A stretch of DNA of 64,000 nucleotides from Buxus sempervirens (GCA_947561395.2 OX387183.1:60619915-60683914); one strand, 5' to 3'; counted from the first letter of the stretch, positions 1-12,966 are shown. The notes: generated from the sequence alone by a model not told the origin. Made by a program: numbers and translations.

Positions 1-3000
1 ATGAATGTAGCCACGATGTCAAACCATGTAAATCTGTATTTAATTACTTTTAGTTTTTTTAATATATTTCATTATGCATATTGGCATATTAATAGTTTTT
101 AATCAATAAATAGACAAATAGGGGTCAAAATAAGCTCAAGGTCAATTTGATAAGAGAATTCGACTATAAAGTATCAACTAATTGGAAAAGTATTACTGGG
201 TGGTGGAAGGTGACCATAACCCTGAGAATTCGACTGTAAGCTTGTAGCCCAATTTCTATCAGCCCATCAGTGTTTCCTTCAAACTGAAGGCTGTAGGCCC
301 GCAGCCTAACCTTAAATATACTTGCTAAGTCAATTAACTGATCCACTATGAACTGATTTGAGATTGAAGAGAGGACAGATTTCTTCATATACAAAAGGAA
401 GGAGATATATAGACACAAGAAATTAGGATTTCAACAATGATTGAAGCAAAATGTTATTGAGCAAGATAGAAACATTTGAATTGTGAAATTTAGGGATTAA
501 TTTTCAATAAATTTTACAAAATGTCATCAAGTATTCCATGCAAGTTCTATTTTTCAAGATTGTCGATCTTAAATCCCTTTCTTATTGATGAACTAAGATT
601 TTCAAATAGGATATGATCTTACTTTCTTCTGATGTTTATATCTAAAACTAAATTTCTTAATTTTTATTAATTTACCAAGAAGATATTGAGTGACACATTG
701 AAACAAAATTATATATCAATTTATATCTCTTGGCAATTTTCTCCTTGTAATTTTGTGTTATGACAAGAAGATATTGAGTTACACTTTCACCAACTGCGGC
801 ACATAACTGATATACATGCACACACTTATCACCTCGAATGATAGAATTCAGATTTACAGGTGCCCCAACTCCCAAGCTTGGGATATAGCTACAATTCAAA
901 TTATGAGGGTCTGTTACCTAAAGGCAAGTTATTGAGTACACTTAAGTAGCACTATTTGTCACATTTTGATTTAAATGATTGGCTAAATGGTTTTTGGTTG
1001 TGGTTTCAGAATTATTATAAAAAGTACACAAAATTTTTCCCTTTTTCAGTTTTACTCATTTCACTAATTAGCAAGGTGTAATGTGCAATACTGCACGTAG
1101 AGGGAGGGAACAATTTTACAACTGCCCAAATTTAAATGAACAAGTAGAGTCTTGACTATTTTAACCCTATACTAATGATGCATTTCCATCGAATGATAAA
1201 AGGGTTTTTTTAGAAAGTCGTGCATAGTTGTAGGCACGTTTCCCAAGAGACCTACTCTCGTATTTTATATATATAATAAAGATATAGATATAAATAAAAA
1301 AGGAAATATAAAATGGAGCAGCGAAAAGGCTGGTCTGCTTGAGGGTCGTAGTGGTGAATCTTGGTGGCTCCACGTGGAGAATTATAATCAGATTTGACCT
1401 GGTTGGCACGATGTGACCACATTCATTCTTTGGATGGGATGATGTGTCGTGCCGTCTCAGGTTGGGCCCTCGCACCAACACTCACCCTGAACCGAACCAC
1501 CTTTTGGCATAACCATTTTTGACTTTCAATTTAGTAATAAGTATCTCTTTTTTCAAATTAATTGATTATACCCACGTGGCAGAAAATATAATTTCCCAGA
1601 TAATTAAAGCTGGCGATGCATACTACAATATCATATACGAAACGCTCTGATTTTGCACATGAAAGGCTTTCTGTCTGTCATCCACAGGGAACGATATCAT
1701 AGGAAACATATCCTCTTTTTGACCACGGCTAGGCACTAACCAAATTCCAAATATTTATATTCATATTACCAAAAAGAGAAAAGAGAGACTATAAAAAAAA
1801 AATTGAAAAAAAGAAAAGTGTTGGTAGTCTTCACCCTTACACTACAATGTTGCTCAGTGGGAGCAGAACAAAAAGTGGAGTACGGATCAGGTTCCAAACT
1901 TTTTTGGGTTGGCGAGGGCAGGTCACATCGCAGACAGATTCAGAGATAGATTTGACCTTCCCCGTAAAAGCCTGCCAGGCTGGCCGCAATCCCAAGGTTC
2001 TTCTTATCGGTCCACTAGAACCATGACACTTGTCATGTTTCTATTGAGTGATCCTTTCGATTCAAATATAAAAATTCTCGAGACATATGGATCATGTATT
2101 TGCGAGGGTAAGTAATTGGATTCCCCGGAAAATTCCGTAATTTTCTAGAAACACCTTCGAGGAGGAAACATGAAGTGATCTTATATTGGTGGATCGATCG
2201 ATGCTATTATATTCAACAAGTCTCAAAAGATGGAGGGAGACCAACAACTCTGATAGTGAGATAATAGATTTCATTTCATTGACCCAAGAATTAAGCACTT
2301 CATGAATAAGACCGAATTATTCCATATTCCATACCTTTCTCGGCCTTTCTACCTAAGATCAAAAAGTCAGGACTGCCGCTGGTAGCCCTTTCTTCTCCTT
2401 TTTCAAAAACCGCCTTCTTCTGCTACGGGGATTTTCACCCTCTCAACTTCTACAGAAAGCCAATTATGCTTTTTTTTGGCTGTCATTCACTTCTCAAAAT
2501 GCCCTCCAATTTTTTTTAATTTTACTTCTTGTTACTGTCACATGTCTTAACTAATTACCCACAACCTCTTTGTTTCTAATTATTTTGGCATACCACTATG
2601 TGTCATAACTAGTTGCCACAACCTCTTTGTTTCTAATTCTTTTGCTATACATATAGCACGTGTATTTCCCTTAATTCTTTTGATACATATATAGCACGCC
2701 TATTCTCCTAGTATAACAAAGGGATGGCATTAAAATTTCTCAAAGGGCGTACATAGAAAAAGAAAATATCACACCAGAATCTTTAGCTTTTCCTTTATAA
2801 TAAATAAATAGGGGTAGCATGTGCAGTGTTGTAGGTACACAGAAGTCTGATTGAGTAGTTATTTAGGAGAGATGGGGTGTCTTCAACAAATTTTCAAGAG
2901 AAGTTGGGGTGAGTAGTTATTTAGCAATGTAGCATGCAGTCTTTATTTTATTTTATTTTTTTCTGAAAACCAAAAAAGTCAATCTAGAATCTTTTAGGTG

Positions 3001-4200
3001 TACTCTATATTAATAAATATATTTGATTAAAAAGTGAAATTTTTATTCTTCAATTTAAAAGGACCAAATTAAGTGGATTGTTAAAACCATAGCTAAATTT
3101 ATTGTACTACATGGATAGCCACAATTAGGGTTAGAAGGTGTATCCTTTAATGGATTGGTCTAGAATTTGATAGAGTATAGACAAATTTTGTTTTACTAAT
3201 ATAAAAATTAAAATTGATCGAATTGTATTGATTCCCCTATACCCTCAACTATATAATGAGAAATAATCCTACATATCAAAATTGACATAATTGAGAGTTT
3301 AGCACTAAGATAAACAGGAACTTTAAATTATGTAAGTTCTGTCTACCCACATGGAATCTCTTGCCTCGATGACTTTGATTGCTTGATAATTTATTATCAA
3401 ATCACCACTGATGTACTTTTCAAGGTTTCTATGATAACTGTGATGCTAACTTATGTTGAATTCTTTGATCATCAAGTTTAACAAATGGCACTAATTCATA
3501 GTACATTCTTTGTATGTTTTTCTTTCTAATTTCCATTGTGTTGTAATTATGAGTTAAAAATATAATAAGAATACAAGTAATATATATGAAAGAAGTTCAA
3601 AGTTATAAATGCGATGTTAGTTGTTGTTTGATTAAGAAAATAAAGGTCAAAAAGAGAATAGAAAAATGAAGTTGAGAACAATCTATAATGATTTGTGTGG
3701 TCGACCCCAAGAACTTTAGTCATCCAACCAAAAGAGCTATAATACTACCCGAAACTAAAACCCATGACTGTGACAAGGATTAAAGAACTTCAACCACTTA
3801 GCTATCATGTCATGATGAGTACATGACTTTTAAATGCATTAATTAAAGCAGAAACTTACATTATTCACCCAAAGTTGTAATTAAGATCACACAAATTAAT
3901 CTATCATAACTCTAAATATCATGCAATGTATGATGGATATATGGAAATTTTAGTAATTAAGAGGACAAAGTTGTAACATTTGATGCATAATATCCCTTCT
4001 TGGATTTCAAGATACTTAAACCCCACTCCGAGATTCTTGTCACCGTCTCTTGAAAACGAAAGAATACGTAGTCGGCAGCATATATATAACGTATCCGTCC
4101 CTCCATAGACACGAAGTCGTCCCCAGTCCCCTTACTGAGTCACACTGCCAATAGCCATGGCTCGCACTGAATCTTCTTATAAATAAATGGCCTTGTCTCC
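1..4200. other. AT-rich intergenic DNA, no gene recognised
   Basis: I see no coding region here: the open frames are short, low in complexity and match no family I know. Visible structure is limited to small repeats. An approximately 19-bp direct repeat sits near 677 and 766. A diverged tandem pair of about 58 bp lies near 2537-2660 (shared core CACAACCTCTTTGTTTCTAA). A short duplication around GAGTAGTTATTTAG occurs near 2853 and 2911. No transposon ends could be fixed. Confidence 0.6.
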
Positions 4201-4640
4201 TGGCCTCCACAATCACATTTCGTTTAGCATCGGAATCTGCTTCTGATACGAAGCCAATATCAATAGCTGCGTCGTCCGAAAGTAGAGGGGAATCTGTAAA
4301 GCTCAGGAGGGATAGCGCCGTGGATGATTCTACTAGATATGCTGGCAGCCACACTTGGCTTTTGCTCCTTATCCCTTTTTTTAACGGTGAAAATGGAAGT
4401 TTACATGATCAACTCGTCAATGGCGCTATCCATCCTGAGTTTTATGGCTTCTTCTTACTCTGTCGGGTTTGCTGCAGCAATAGAAATGATGAAGTTCATC
4501 TGGGTATGTGATATTATTCCTATTTCTGGCTCTTTGCTGATAGTTTCTTTCAGTATTTCTGCATCCATGATCAACTGCTGCAGGATAGGAAACCATATCT
4601 ACTACGGAAAAAGTGATCATTACCTTCCTTAAGGAAGTGA
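4200..4640 (+). other. Possible exon remnant, family not recognised
   Basis: Two overlapping plus-strand frames stay open here. One runs from upstream of 4230 through about 4511 and is Ser/Asp-rich and then Trp/Leu-rich. The other, 4324-4632, reads as a hydrophobic, Met/Ser-rich segment that could span a membrane. A good 5' splice donor (GTATGT) follows a Trp codon near 4504. I recognise no domain in either frame, and the opposite strand is also open (4040-4354). It may be a gene fragment or chance. Confidence 0.25.
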
Positions 4641-4660
4641 AACATGTGACTTGTGATTTT

Positions 4661-4760
4661 TTGCGTATAACTTCCTTTTTTTATCTGATGGAATTGCGTA
4701 TAACTTCCTGGGTCATCCGAATTTTTTTGCGTATAACTTCCTGGGTTATCCGAATCTTTT
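4661..4760 (+). repeat. 33-bp tandem repeat, three copies
   Basis: The unit, core GCGTATAACTTCCTGGGT, starts at 4663, 4696 and 4729, a constant spacing of 33 bp (11 codons). The first copy is diverged in its second half. In the open frame over this stretch the repeat is read as an 11-residue repeat (LRITSWVIRIF). The frame itself has no other support as a gene. Confidence 0.8.
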
Positions 4761-4859
4761 GCCTTTTGTTAAATTTTTCTTTGTGCGGTACGCTTGGAAA
4801 ATGAATCTTTCTAGCTAGCGGAATGAGATTATGCTCAACCGCTCACATCGTTTACTCTC

Positions 4860-7800
4860 CTCACCGAGTTATTTAAAGGTGAGATGGTTTGCAGAGTGTC
4901 TCTATCACTCAATAGTTCAGACTTCAGAGCTTTCATCTAGGGATCTAGGGTTTTGTGTTTGACTAGCTAATTCTTGCAGGAGACATCTTCCTCGTTTTGC
5001 AGGAGACATCTTCCTTCGTACAAGTAACGGCCTCAGTCGCTGTCCCTTAGATTGTCCCTCTCTCCCCCTATTTTACTCTACCTCTGTCAGATCTTCCGTC
5101 GAAAAATCAAATCGAACCCGCTGCTTTGTTTACGAAACAAAGTTTCGGATTAGGGTTTCTTTTTCAGAAAACGGATTAGGGTTTCCGTTCTACGCTGTAC
5201 AATACGGTCAATCTGGTCCCTTTTAGGTTTTAGGTTCGATGTTCAACCTCCGTCAACTTGACCATTCGATGAGTGGTTGGCCACGTGGATGACGTGGAAT
5301 CCGTGACCACCGGACGAATGCGTAAGGTGGCAAATCCGTGGTGGTGGCACAGGCAAAGATATGTTGGAGTTTGACCACCTTTGGGGGCACAAAGTCTGGT
5401 GCGTCGTTCTTAGTGCTGAAAGGGGTCGGAGGAAACACCTTGCCGGATACTCACTCATCTCCAGTCTCCACCTTTTAATCTAATTCTGCTCCCGGGAAGA
5501 TCTGCTTGCAGGGAAACGGTTTATAGTCTTTTCACTACTGAGTGTGGTGAGGAGGCAAGATGAGGTTTAATTTGGCCAAGATCCTCTAGGAGCTCCCATT
5601 GTAGCCATACCATTATCCATAATTTTGGTTAATGATTCACGCAAAATGCTATCATTTAGCCTTTAATCTCTTTCTTGTTTTGTTAATGAGATATGAGCTT
5701 GCATTAGTACTAATCGTTTGCCTAAATTAATACGTCATTCTATATGCAATCCCATTCATCATTTCCATTTTCATCCACCAAATTCTGTGTTTGCATGGTT
5801 CGCAAGCATGTTCTGGGGAAGTGTGCATGAATTTTTTTTAACATATCATTACCAATTAATCTCCAGCAATTGCGTAAACTTGGTTATGAAAGCAGCAATT
5901 CACCTGGCCCGGAAATCTCTTGATTGCCAAGAATTCCGACAATTGAGTGCCAACGCATGCTTTGCCTCCACTGTGTTACCAAGTATGTATTGCACCAAGA
6001 TTGAGTGCCAACCCTATGTATGTCTATACCATAAATTAAACTGTTGTTTTGGTGTCAAGTGAAGCTAAGAGAGAGGAATTAATTGGAGTGTTAATGGATT
6101 ATGGGAGGCTAGGTTGTTTTTCTTTTATTTTCTTTCAAAATCTCAAATTGTTTATGGAAAAAAGTTTTGATATATATATCTTAAGAGAAATTTTAATAAA
6201 TTAATCTTCTTCAGAAATCCTTGTCTTCAATGCTACTCAAATAGAAGGAAGTTCTTTTCTTAATGCATTTTATTTTCTTTTCTCTCAATAATAATTTTTT
6301 GTAAATATAATATAAATTTATAACTATGGTAACTATGCTATTTCCATTTGCAACTAGCATTCTTTGCTAATTGTTATTGTTGGTTTATGACTTCATGGCA
6401 TTCGAGTGTAGAGTAATGCCTTACACATAAATATTTGACGTTTACTAAAGAGTTGCCTAGACACTTCCTTTCATCAAAGTTCCCAAGAAGAGGTATGTTA
6501 TGTGCCTAGCCGTCGCTCTAGAAGGCCCGAGACTTATGGAGACCAGGTTGGTTAATAACTTAACCTTCAAGATCATAACATTCTACCACATTTTGATAGC
6601 CGATGCCATAGTGCATGGCTTACTCTATCAACACTGACGCAGTGGTAGCCCTTTCCTTTTTTGTGGCTTCTTTTATCTATTAGTATTCAATGACTTAGCA
6701 TCATGCCTATACATAATATCAAGGTATTTTAATGCAACCTCTAAGTCGCCCACTCCGCAAGTGAAACCCGAGATGGTGCCTGCTTTGATACTAATTATTA
6801 TGTGCCTAACTGTTGCTCCAAAAGCCCCCGAGATTTATGATGACTGGGTTGGTTAATGAGTATTTAACCGTTAGGATGGTAATGAGGTATACCATATGGC
6901 TGTCATATATTTGTTTCTAACTTAACTGATAGTGTTCAAATTAATCATATATTTGTTTCTAACTTAACTGAAAATTTAATCATGTGATGTCACGATGAAA
7001 GGGTCCATTTGTGGAAATATAAAGATTTTGTCTGCTCAATACCAGAATATCTTCTTCAACAATGAAAGGATTGCAGCCAACGTTTCAGAATCAACTAAAC
7101 AACACTTGTTTGCTCAATATCAATCTTCTTCAGGCAGTCAAATTATCTGGTACTTGGATTCATGGGGACCCTGCAGCTAGCCATGGATGTCTTCTCGGCT
7201 TCTAAACAAGTTTTGGTAAGTTGTCTTGGTCCCGATGCATTGGTAACTCCAGGAAGGTTTCAGTTTGAGAACTTTGGTGCTATCGAACAACTTTTGTGTT
7301 TTTCTTTCAGCGGTTTGTAGTGGTTGAGTATAGAAAGTAGAAACATAATGGGTGCATGCTATTAAGGCTCGTGAATATATGCGGGGAGTTTCACCTTTGG
7401 GTGCTTCTCTGTGTAAAGTTCTTAGAAATTGGATTGGGGACTAGAGGAGATACTGAGACTGCTGAAGAAGCTGCCACTGTAATGAACTATTTATTCCATT
7501 CATACGGTTACAATTCTTATTTAATAATATTGATGAATTTAGTCAACCAGATTAGTCTAAGTTTTGTTATAATTTTTGTAATCAAAGTATAGGAACTGTA
7601 CTTTCTCTTTTTTTTCTTTTTCTTTTAAACTGCAAATGAAAGATAGATGAGTGGGTGCCAACCTAGTTGGGATGTGCTTATATTATAATGATGCAGTATT
7701 ATTTGTTCAAGTAATTATGTAATTTTTGCAAAGTTGCAATTGTACTTGTGATAATTAATGCATTTATATTTTTTTCGAGCAAAATCTATCCCAATATATG

Positions 7801-8380
7801 TAAGACAATTTTGTGAATAATAAAAGTTTTTTTCAAAATTTTTCTGTGATTTTTTGGGATTTTTTTGATTTTTTTTTTTTGAAAAAAAGGGGGGCGGGCC
7901 CGACCCGGCATGTCTGTTCGGGCGTACCATGCCAGGCCGGGGGTCCGGCTAAACGGGCCTGGCGTGCCGCGGCACGCTGAGCAACCCTTACTTAACCCAA
8001 CCTAAATTATAAATTCTGTTCACTTTGGTCAATTAACATGCGTTAAATGAGTTTTATACCTCAACAAAGTTAAGTATAAAGAATTAGATAATACGTAGCA
8101 TATATTAATCAAACCGGTATACATCCGTAGCGGGTATGTGCTTTCATGTTTATCATGTATGCGTTTTCTATACTAACAATAGTGATTTAATTTAAATTTC
8201 TAAAAACAAAAGTTTTGGAAATTGAAAAACCAATACCATCTATGGATTAATGTCAAGTAAGCCACTAAGCCTATGCCTATCCCCGTTCATGGATGCGACA
8301 AGTGATCTGACGTTAAAGTTCTAGAAGATGCCTCTCTTTGATCAGATCGGTTTCGCAATTTCCGATTTTAAGTTGCCATT
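4860..8380. other. Intergenic DNA; possible leader of an unrecognised transcript
   Basis: From 4860 to 5240 the sequence resembles a plant 5' leader. It has pyrimidine-rich stretches, three telo-box-like TAGGGTTT motifs (near 4949, 5150 and 5174) and a duplicated GCAGGAGACATCTTCCT. I could not connect it to a coding region. A diverged direct repeat of about 70 bp lies near 6497 and 6798, sharing TATGTGCCTA and GGTTGGTTAAT. Around 7885-7985 a sharply GC-rich patch breaks the AT-rich background. The frame at 5718-6062 has no recognisable domain. Confidence 0.4.
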
Positions 8381-8389
8381 TTTTTTTTT

Positions 8390-8802
8390 GGACAAATTAC
8401 ACTTACCTCCCTTGAGGTATGACATAATTACACTTACCTCCCTTGAGGTTTCTGATATAACACTGTTACCCCTTGACGTTTATGTGTGGGTCACGCTAAT
8501 ACCCCTCATTACATTTTCCGTATTAAAAAATAAATAACTTTTAAATGTATGACTAAAAATTAATTTTAAAAAATAAATAACTTTTGAATGTATGACTAAA
8601 AATTAATTTAGAAAATTAATTTTTAGTCATACATTCAAAACTTATTTATTTTTTAATACGGAAAATGTAGTGAGGGATGTTAGTGTAACTCACACATAAA
8701 CGTCAAGGGATGACATAAACGTCAAGGGGTGACAGTGTTATATTAGAAACCCCAAAGGAGGTAAGTGTAATTATGTCATACCGAGGTAAGTGTAATTTAC
8801 CC
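8390..8802. mobile_element. Foldback MITE, Mutator-like
   Basis: The two halves are near-perfect inverted copies. The left end reads GGACAAATTACACTTACCTC and the right end, on the other strand, GGGTAAATTACACTTACCTC. The arms are about 190-200 bp and meet in an AT-rich centre near 8600. Each end abuts a run of T, consistent with a 9-10 bp poly-T target duplication as made by Mutator-type transposases. The left arm carries a second copy of the ACACTTACCTCCCTTGAGG motif. No coding capacity is present, so it would need a transposase from elsewhere. Confidence 0.8.
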
Positions 8803-9049
8803 TTTTTTTTTTTTTTTTTTTTTTTTTACCATTTCGAAGGAAAAAACTCGTAAATGTTTCCAAAATTCACACAGAAATACTCGTTAATCTCTTTTTCGTT
8901 CAATTCATTTGTCCATCCATTTCAAAATTTTTACATGTTCTCCCACCTACCTTTCCAACAAACTACAAAGTCACTCGCTTGGAGCTTATATACAACAAAG
9001 AATCGTAAATATCAACAGAAACTTTATCTAATAAGGAACTGACCAACCA

Positions 9050-9368
9050 TCATCTGTTTCAAAAGAACCCTCATTTACATAGAATACAAGAAAGAATTGG
9101 GAAAAAAAAAAAGAAGGCAATATACTCTGACTCCCCATACTAAAAACCAACAGAGAATCAGCATATATGACGATGAAAGCAAAGCGTTAGAAGAACTAAT
9201 GCTGAGGAATATGCTTCCTGAGATCAGAAGCAACTACTCTGCACCAGTCCCCAAGAATTGATCCAAACCAAGAACCAAGGACTCGCAGTAAGGAGCGCTC
9301 AGCTCCATCTGGCTTTCAAACTATTGTAAGCTCAATAAGGTTCTCGAGAATATGGAGAGACTTCCATA
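9050..9368 (-). other. Presumed 3' UTR of the DREB2-like gene
   Basis: Non-coding stretch directly downstream of the minus-strand DREB2-like stop codon. No open frame or repeat is visible. Its role as 3' UTR is inferred only from position. Confidence 0.4.
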
Positions 9369-10466
9369 TCAAGCCCCAAATCTATCTTGAAACTCGAAAT
9401 CAGGGATATCGAACCCAAGCAACCCATTCTCGTCAAGTCCAAAAGTTAAGTCCTCCATCACATCCGGTTTCAAGAAATCATAACCGTAATCCAAACCACC
9501 AGGTGCCTCGTCCATGGGATATAAGCTCCCAAGCCGCTTCGCGTCTGGGTTCTGCAATTCATATGACAAATTCGAATCCATCAGATACTTGGTATCATCT
9601 CTCCCAGACAACCCCGTTCGTGCATAATCATAATCAAAATCCCTCTCCTGCTTAGGTTCGGACCCGGAAAGAGGGTCAGTTTTTATCGTCCGCAAGAGCT
9701 CATCCATGTCGAACATCTCTTCCATTGATAAATTCTGCATGTACTCCTGCCCCAAATCCAACCCATTGCGATCGTTCGAATCCACAACCGGCTCCAATAG
9801 CACCTCCGTGTCGACTGTACTCATTGGTGTTCCAGCTTCCGTTAGTAAAGCAGGCTTGCAAGGCCCAAAATTGATTCTTGATTCAACTTTTCCGTCTTCT
9901 GGTTCCGTCTCTGGAGCCTCGAGCTTCACCTTGGCTTCTTCACCCGTACACACAGAATGGGTTGCCGTTGTCGTGGACTCTGAAGTCGATGGGGTTGCAA
10001 CTGTGGATTCCTCCTTCGAATCGCAACACTCCGGCAAATTCAGTCTAGCAGAGGGGCCATACATAGCTCTTGCCGCTTCGTCATAAACACGAGCGGCTTC
10101 AAGAGCTGTCGGGTAAGTTCCCAACCAAAGTCGATTTCCTCTATTTGGTTCCCGAATTTCAGCCACCCACTTCCCCCACGTTCGTTGCCGTACCCCTCTG
10201 TAATTACAGTTTGAATTATCGGGTCCTCCCTTCCCTTTCATACATCCCTTTCTTGAACCCTTTGCAGGTGCTTTCCTTGCTCTGTTGATGGTAGAAGCAA
10301 GCTGCTCGTTATACTCTTTCCACTTGGCCAGAGTCTCCGCTACAGAGTTACCATTGCGTCTACTCCTTGATTTCCTCTTCCTGGAGCAAGACAAACACGA
10401 AGGACTCCTGTTAAAGCCATGATCACAAGCGTCCATTTGCAAAAAAAAGCGAACATTATACCCCAT
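9369..10466 (-). CDS. DREB2-type AP2/ERF transcription factor
   Basis: Encodes a nuclear DNA-binding protein of the DREB2 class, which in plants activates drought- and heat-response genes through DRE/CRT elements. The frame gives 365 aa. The start is probably the internal Met at residue 11 (MDACDHGF), because the preceding residues are not family-like, giving about 355 aa. A basic nuclear localisation signal (RKRKSRSRR) lies at about 29-37, followed by the DREB2 signature [14 protein letters not shown] and a single AP2 domain at about 88-146. The AP2 domain has Val and Glu at the DREB-defining positions 14 and 19 ([11 protein letters not shown]). After it comes a Ser/Thr-rich segment resembling the negative regulatory region of DREB2A, then an acidic C-terminus typical of an activation domain. 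The coding part is one exon. A splice donor (AAAG/GTAAGC) at 10863/10862 suggests an intron in the 5' leader; I could not choose the acceptor with certainty. Confidence 0.93.
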   Translation of the reverse strand: MGYNVRFFLQMDACDHGFNRSPSCLSCSRKRKSRSRRNGNSVAETLAKWKEYNEQLASTINRARKAPAKGSRKGCMKGKGGPDNSNCNYRGVRQRTWGKWVAEIREPNRGNRLWLGTYPTALEAARVYDEAARAMYGPSARLNLPECCDSKEESTVATPSTSESTTTATHSVCTGEEAKVKLEAPETEPEDGKVESRINFGPCKPALLTEAGTPMSTVDTEVLLEPVVDSNDRNGLDLGQEYMQNLSMEEMFDMDELLRTIKTDPLSGSEPKQERDFDYDYARTGLSGRDDTKYLMDSNLSYELQNPDAKRLGSLYPMDEAPGGLDYGYDFLKPDVMEDLTFGLDENGLLGFDIPDFEFQDRFGA

Positions 10467-11039
10467 ATATCCTTACGAGTTCAAACAATTAGACTCTCAT
10501 ACTTCAAAACCAATCTTTAAAAGGAATCGGAACATAATATCTACCAGGAATTGAAATCATGAAGACCAATTTCAATCTGAAATAGAAGAAGACGAAAAAA
10601 AAAAACTGAAACCCTAACACTAAAACAAAATCCTCCAGCAACAATAAAAAGGACATTAAAGATCACGACGAAATTTGCAAAGAGATTGTTGCTTTAATTT
10701 GCGAAATCATTTACCTACAAATTTTGAGAAAGATTAAGTTCAGAACTGATCGTTCAAACAAGAAACCAGAGCTTTAAATTTATTAGGTTTAGAAATGGAA
10801 AAAAACCTTTGAATCAACATGGAAAAAGCAGAGAAAAGGAGAAAAAATTAATCGTAGCTTACCTTTCATTAATCCCCGACGACATACGCAAAAAACTGTC
10901 CACCTTCAAAGACTTTGCGATTCTTCTTTCTCTCCAAACTTAGACTGAGATTTCGATTTCCTTTCCAAATGATGATATTTCTTCGTCTGCTAAACTCTGC
11001 GTCTGCTATCTCACACTCACTTCGCTAATGCTCGCTTTG

Positions 11040-11135
11040 ATCGAAACCCTTGCCTTGTTCTCCTCCTCCGTTATTTATATAGGCTAGTATCTAGATATTT
11101 CCAGGCCCATAAAAGGTTCGATGACGTGGCGCAAT
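11040..11135 (-). promoter_or_regulatory. Core promoter of the DREB2-like gene
   Basis: On the minus strand a TATA box (CTATATAAATA) lies at about 11071-11082. It is some 600 bp upstream of the coding start and about 210 bp before the leader splice donor. An ABRE-like ACGTGGC occurs at 11124-11130 and a further ACGTGT at about 11224, compatible with stress control. Assignment rests on position and motif only. Confidence 0.55.
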
Positions 11136-11139
11136 CTTA

Positions 11140-12866
11140 GTCATGTCGTGGCACTTCACTTACCGAGGATTCCGATTCGTGGCAGTAGAAGTTTCCGGAG
11201 AACGTATCGTCTTCGCAGGCAATGACGTGTGTCCCGTCATTGAAATTTCTCGATCACCCCCGTCTTGTTCTAGAATTCTCCAGTCTGCCCTCCCCTCTTG
11301 AATTGATAACTCATCTTAAAGATAAAGAGGGCTTTTTTTATTATTATTTTTAAAGGCAGGCCAACCGCGTCAATCTTATCATGAAGGGCCAAAATGGTCA
11401 ATACGTTTATTTTAACACATCCGTTTCGAATCGACTCGAGTTGAATTCTTCTCTCACACAAAAGAAAATTTTAATCCCTCTGACGCGCCCATCTCTCGAC
11501 TCTCGCCACCTGTTCTCTGTCTTGAACGATGTTATCCAGCTTTTGAACGATGTTATCCGGCCAGCTTCCACAGCCATTAAATTAATTTTTTGAAATCGAT
11601 TTTATAGACAATCTTCTTGACTCCTCAGGTGCAGATATTTTACAGAAAGGAAGAAAGAGGAAATTCCTCTCTAAAAAAAGGGAAGTTACGCCGGTGGCAT
11701 TCTTCGAAGGAAGGGAGGATTTCACTGGTGCTTATTCTGACAATGGTTTCCTCGTAACAATGGAACGGATTTCGCCGGTGTTGTTGCCAGCAGCTGTGGT
11801 TCTTCATAGGAGATGAGAAGGTGTTTTCGCAGCAACGGAGAGGTTTCACCAGTCTATTAGTTATGGTGGTTGTGGTGCTTGAGATATCAATAAGAGGAAA
11901 GTATAAAGTAAACCTCTAGCAAAGGCTTTGGTTACTGAAAGGTTTCCTCCTAATCAACAATATTTCTGGAGATTAAAATGTTTTCATATGGCGTGGATGT
12001 GCACCGAAAGAAGAGATGCTATCTCTTCTTAGAATCGTGTGTTGTATTGTTACGAAGGACCTCTAAAATCATAATATCGTGAATTGAAAAGAAGAAGAAA
12101 CTTGAATCTTATTCAGCAAACTAGCAAGAGAACGGGGCGATTTATCTAGAAATCAGATCGATCCCAACAATTTGTTGAGTTCGGCATTCTATCCAAGCAT
12201 CAACAAATACAATTATTTAACCTATTTTGGTGCTAGGAGGCGTCATCTTCATGACCTAAATATCTCTTTTACTGATACTTATCAACACTCATCTAAGTTT
12301 TTTTTTTCTTTTTTGTCATTATCCCCAATAAATTATGGAGCAATGCCAAGGAATCCAGGCAAAAGGTTTCTGATATGCAATGCTTATCACGTAATTGCAC
12401 GTCTTAAAGTTAAATCAACAAGGAAACATGAAACAAACAATATTGTCAAAATCCAAAGCGAAACAAAAAGGAACACTGCGGTGATTGTCTTTCAAGAGAC
12501 ACAGAATCCATGAACTCGTCATCTTCGTCGTCTTAGGCAAGAGACAGATCTCCAAAGTCCAAATCAATGCTACCACCACCTCCTTGACCAGAATCCTGTC
12601 ATTTTTGTTGATAAAACAATAGAATATGAAGGTAAACGAGGACAGATGGAAGCACCCATTAGGCTTCTGTTTTGATTGCTTGTAGCCTTTTTTCTGTTCT
12701 CGATAATACCAAGAACGGAGACAACATTCGAATTACTCACACTAGCTTGGCGTATCCTCTGTTATGCTCTGTAAGTTAGGCTTTGATATGTTATAACTTT
12801 TGCACTGTTCTTGCTCAACCAAGAGACGGTGACAAAAATGAAAGCACTAACACTTATCTGGTAATG
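11140..12866. other. Intergenic DNA between DREB2-like gene and CHX pseudogene
   Basis: No protein-coding frame with recognisable content was found. A short duplication (TTGAACGATGTTATCC) occurs near 11522 and 11546. The open frames at 11640-11849 (minus) and 12172-12513 (plus) have no family resemblance. Confidence 0.5.
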
Positions 12867-12870
12867 GTTC

Positions 12871-12966
12871 TTGATCACCCGAGAAATGGCGACGACGGCG
12901 GTGCCGACTTGCCAAGCCGTCGTCGCCATTTGGCACCGCCGTCGTCGCCATTTCTTGGGTGATCAA
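12871..12966. repeat. 35-bp inverted repeat (hairpin)
   Basis: The left arm 12871-12905 and right arm 12932-12966 are reverse complements at 34 of 35 positions, from TTGATCACCC inward to GGCGGTGCC. The 26-nt loop itself contains a third, shorter copy of the GCCGTCGTCGCCATTT motif found in the right arm. It lies about 220 bp upstream of the CHX pseudogene start. I see no flanking duplication that would mark it as a transposon. Confidence 0.85.

Noticed and set aside
4661-4760. GCGTATAACTTCCT resembles part of a loxP arm (ATAACTTCGTATA)
   Set aside because: The order of blocks is wrong, there is no inverted 13-bp arm pair with an 8-bp spacer, and the copies are direct tandem repeats.
5140-5190. 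Interstitial telomere repeat (TTTAGGG)n
   Set aside because: Only isolated TAGGGTTT motifs are present, not a tandem array. They fit plant telo-box promoter motifs better.
5718-6062. 114-aa frame rich in Cys and His
   Set aside because: The Cys and His residues are irregularly spaced, no zinc-finger pattern fits, and nothing else supports a gene.
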